Of a stretch of 36,393 nucleotides of DNA, positions 35,076-36,393 are shown one piece after another. A program made the position numbers and the translations under genes. Below the pieces are notes generated by a model. That model made no database searches, had not been told where the DNA came from, and saw nothing but the letters and a program-made list of their open reading frames with translations. The stretch's first letter is position 1; every line of letters starts with the position of its first letter. Source of the DNA: Eubacteriaceae bacterium (GTDB lineage: Bacteria; Bacillota; Clostridia; Eubacteriales; Anaerofustaceae); contig WRIY01000025.1 in assembly GCA_009782515.1 (NCBI GenBank), forward strand, positions 1 through 36,393, read 5' to 3'.

Positions 35076-35282
35076 TTACTTTTTTTTAGGCTTTGTCTTT
35101 GACAGCAGTTTTAGCAAAACGCCTGTGGCAGCTGCAAGCGAGGCTATAAGCCCGCCAATGCCAAGCGGCGACAGCCCGTTAAGCCTTCCGGGCCCTGATA
35201 TCACATCGGCTAAGGCATGCATCGGCATAAGCATCGCCATGGATAAGGCAGCAGATAAAGAAACCATGTATTTTCTGTTCAC
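35076..35282 (-). CDS. Small secreted or membrane protein (68 aa)
   Basis: The product starts MNRKYMVSLSAALSMAMLMP with AxA-like MHALADV after it, a signal-peptide pattern. A second hydrophobic stretch (GIGGLIASLAAATGVLLKLL) follows a Gly/Pro-rich segment, and it ends in a basic tail (SKTKPKKK). It is most likely membrane-anchored after export. GGAGCG lies about seven bases before the ATG. Family unknown. Confidence 0.6.
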   Translation of the reverse strand: MNRKYMVSLSAALSMAMLMPMHALADVISGPGRLNGLSPLGIGGLIASLAAATGVLLKLLSKTKPKKK

Positions 35283-35350
35283 TAAATTTCGCTCCTTTTG
35301 TCCGGCATTTATCCCGGCATAAAAAATTCCTATCCAGTGTAGTATATTGC

Positions 35351-35375
35351 AATAAAAGCTGTATGTCCATACAGC
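35351..35375 (-). terminator. radC: Intrinsic terminator of radC
   Basis: On the minus strand GCTGTAT and ATACAGC (35358-35375) form a seven-base perfect stem with a GGAC loop, followed by TTTTATT. It begins four bases after the radC stop. Confidence 0.8.
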
Positions 35376-35378
35376 AGC

Positions 35379-36035
35379 TCACAGATAAAAGGGCCTTTTT
35401 TCAGCAAACGAATAGTATGCTGCATCGCAAAAGATTATATGGTCCTTAACAGCTATATCAAGGATTTCGCCGGCTTTTTTTATTTTATTGGTAACACTGA
35501 AGTCCTCAGGGCTTGGCATCGGGTCTCCTGACGGGTGGTTGTGGGCAAGAATGATCGAATGGGCGCTCCTGGATATAGCCGGCCTAAACACTTCCCTTGC
35601 ATGCACTAAAGATGCATTGAGAATGCCTATGGAAATGAGCTCAACTGATATAAGCACTCCTTTCGTGTTTAGAAGCATTGCGTAAAAGCATTCCTGCTCC
35701 GCGTGTTTGGCATTAGGGCTCAATGCCCCGTAGGCTTCAATAGCGCAGGTAATTTGATCGCCTGCTTTCTTCTTGCCCTTTGCTGCAAACAGCTCAAATG
35801 CCGCTCGGAAAGCTATTGCCCTTGCCTTGCCAATGCCAAGCTCCATCGTTTGATCGCAGTTCAGGGCTAAAAAACTCGTGATGCCCCCTGCCTCTTCTAT
35901 TGCAGAGCTGGCCTTTTCCAGAGGGTACCTAAGCGCGAGAGCTGCAAGCTCGTCGGTGCTGAGATTGCTGATGCCATTTTTTGCTGCCTTTGAGTCCAGT
36001 TTTTGCAAGCTTGTAGAAATATCAGAATACTGCAT
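35379..36035 (-). CDS. radC: RadC-family JAB/MPN protein
   Basis: A 218-residue RadC. The N part (~1-95) has the helix-hairpin-helix-like ELGIGKARAIAF, and the C part is a JAMM domain: EQECFYAMLL, then ILAHNHPSGDPMPSPEDF with the HxH...D metal ligands, and VKDHIIF. The name comes from an old DNA-repair assignment that has not held; the protein is seen often near mobile elements. GGAAGGG lies six bases before the ATG. It has its own promoter and terminator. Confidence 0.92.
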   Translation of the reverse strand: MQYSDISTSLQKLDSKAAKNGISNLSTDELAALALRYPLEKASSAIEEAGGITSFLALNCDQTMELGIGKARAIAFRAAFELFAAKGKKKAGDQITCAIEAYGALSPNAKHAEQECFYAMLLNTKGVLISVELISIGILNASLVHAREVFRPAISRSAHSIILAHNHPSGDPMPSPEDFSVTNKIKKAGEILDIAVKDHIIFCDAAYYSFAEKRPFYL

Positions 36036-36353
36036 ATAATTCCCTTCCAGTGTCTGTATATCAACTTAATTCTGCGCATAATCAAGGCTTCCCCTGGCAA
36101 ATTCATTTATTGATTGGATTTTTCTGGCGGCGCCTGAAGGGCAGGGGAGCGTTTCCGAACGTTTCTTGGAGCGCTAAATCGCTGGAAGCATCGCAAAGCT
36201 TTAGCGCTTCTGGCAGCACAGTCTAGAAGAATGAATTTTTTTTCGCAGCGAAAACCGCCTGAGAAGCCAGCTTCACAAAACACAAAAAAATACTTTTTCT
36301 CGCTGGTGTCTTAAGCGCACATTTTGGAGGGAACTGGCGAAATAAGAAGAAAT
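36036..36353. other. Intergenic region upstream of radC
   Basis: No gene seen. It contains the radC promoter and a strong inverted repeat (AGCGCTAAA 36170-36178 with TTTAGCGCT 36200-36208). Confidence 0.45.
36057..36085 (-). promoter_or_regulatory. radC: Possible radC promoter
   Basis: On the minus strand TTGATT (36080-36085), 17 bases, GATATA (36057-36062). It lies about 20 bases before the radC ATG. TATACA at a 19-base distance is an alternative -10. Confidence 0.45.
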
Positions 36354-36378
36354 AACAAAAAAAGCGCTCAGATAGCGC
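36354..36378 (-). terminator. Terminator of a gene beyond the right edge
   Basis: On the minus strand GCGCT-ATCTG-AGCGC (36364-36378) is followed directly by seven T. A second stem GATAGCG/CGCTATC (36371-36392) overlaps it. It ends a minus-strand transcript that starts outside the window. Confidence 0.75.
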
Positions 36379-36393
36379 ATTTATACGCTATCA

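Noticed and set aside
1..36393. CRISPR arrays, prophage modules or an origin
   Set aside because: No regularly spaced repeats, phage structural genes, or DnaA-box clusters were seen by eye.

Overview
The window reads as a chromosomal segment of an anaerobic, spore-forming low-to-mid GC Firmicute of the Clostridia type. The evidence is a pth-mfd-PpiC lipoprotein-spoIIE block, a Spo0A-box-like promoter in front of spoIIE, AGGAGG-type ribosome binding sites, GTG/TTG starts and intrinsic terminators. No species can be named from sequence alone.

Left part (1-9640): mostly accessory and partly decayed. It holds the end of a PD-(D/E)XK nuclease/AAA-ATPase-like gene, a UroD/MtaA-type methyltransferase-like gene with its own terminator, small DUF4180 and DUF1905 genes, and a DUF4143/AAA_14 ATPase pseudogene with two frameshifts. 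These are followed by an Ltp-family lipoprotein with three C-terminal repeats, a COG1237 metallo-beta-lactamase-fold hydrolase, and a four-helix membrane protein behind a clear sigma-A promoter.

9641-13702 (minus) is one operon: LytTR regulator, DUF3021 membrane protein, large FtsX-type permease and its ATPase. It looks like a self-contained regulator plus ABC exporter or envelope module. 14542-16886 (minus) is a tandem mgtE pair. The second copy lacks the cytoplasmic N domain, and the pair is flanked by two direct repeats that carry the tail of a decayed small gene plus a terminator. A tRNA-Ser(GGA) follows.

18270-21505 (plus) is the most unusual unit. Thiamine-diphosphate E1 alpha and E1 beta subunits with key residues intact are followed by an E2-like protein that keeps a recognisable but altered peripheral-subunit-binding domain and a catalytic-domain fold remnant. 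That protein lacks a lipoyl domain and the HxxxDG catalytic motif. No E3 gene is present. This is the best candidate in the window for an undescribed system.

22170-32554 (plus) is core-like: pth, mfd, a PpiC lipoprotein with a long acidic insert, a HAD hydrolase, spoIIE, and a divergent PTS Enzyme I-like protein. 32555-36393 returns to accessory sequence: a 67-bp near-perfect inverted repeat, an IS256-family transposase fragment, a second N-truncated PD-(D/E)XK gene in inverted orientation relative to the first, two small unknown genes, radC, and the terminator of a gene beyond the right edge.
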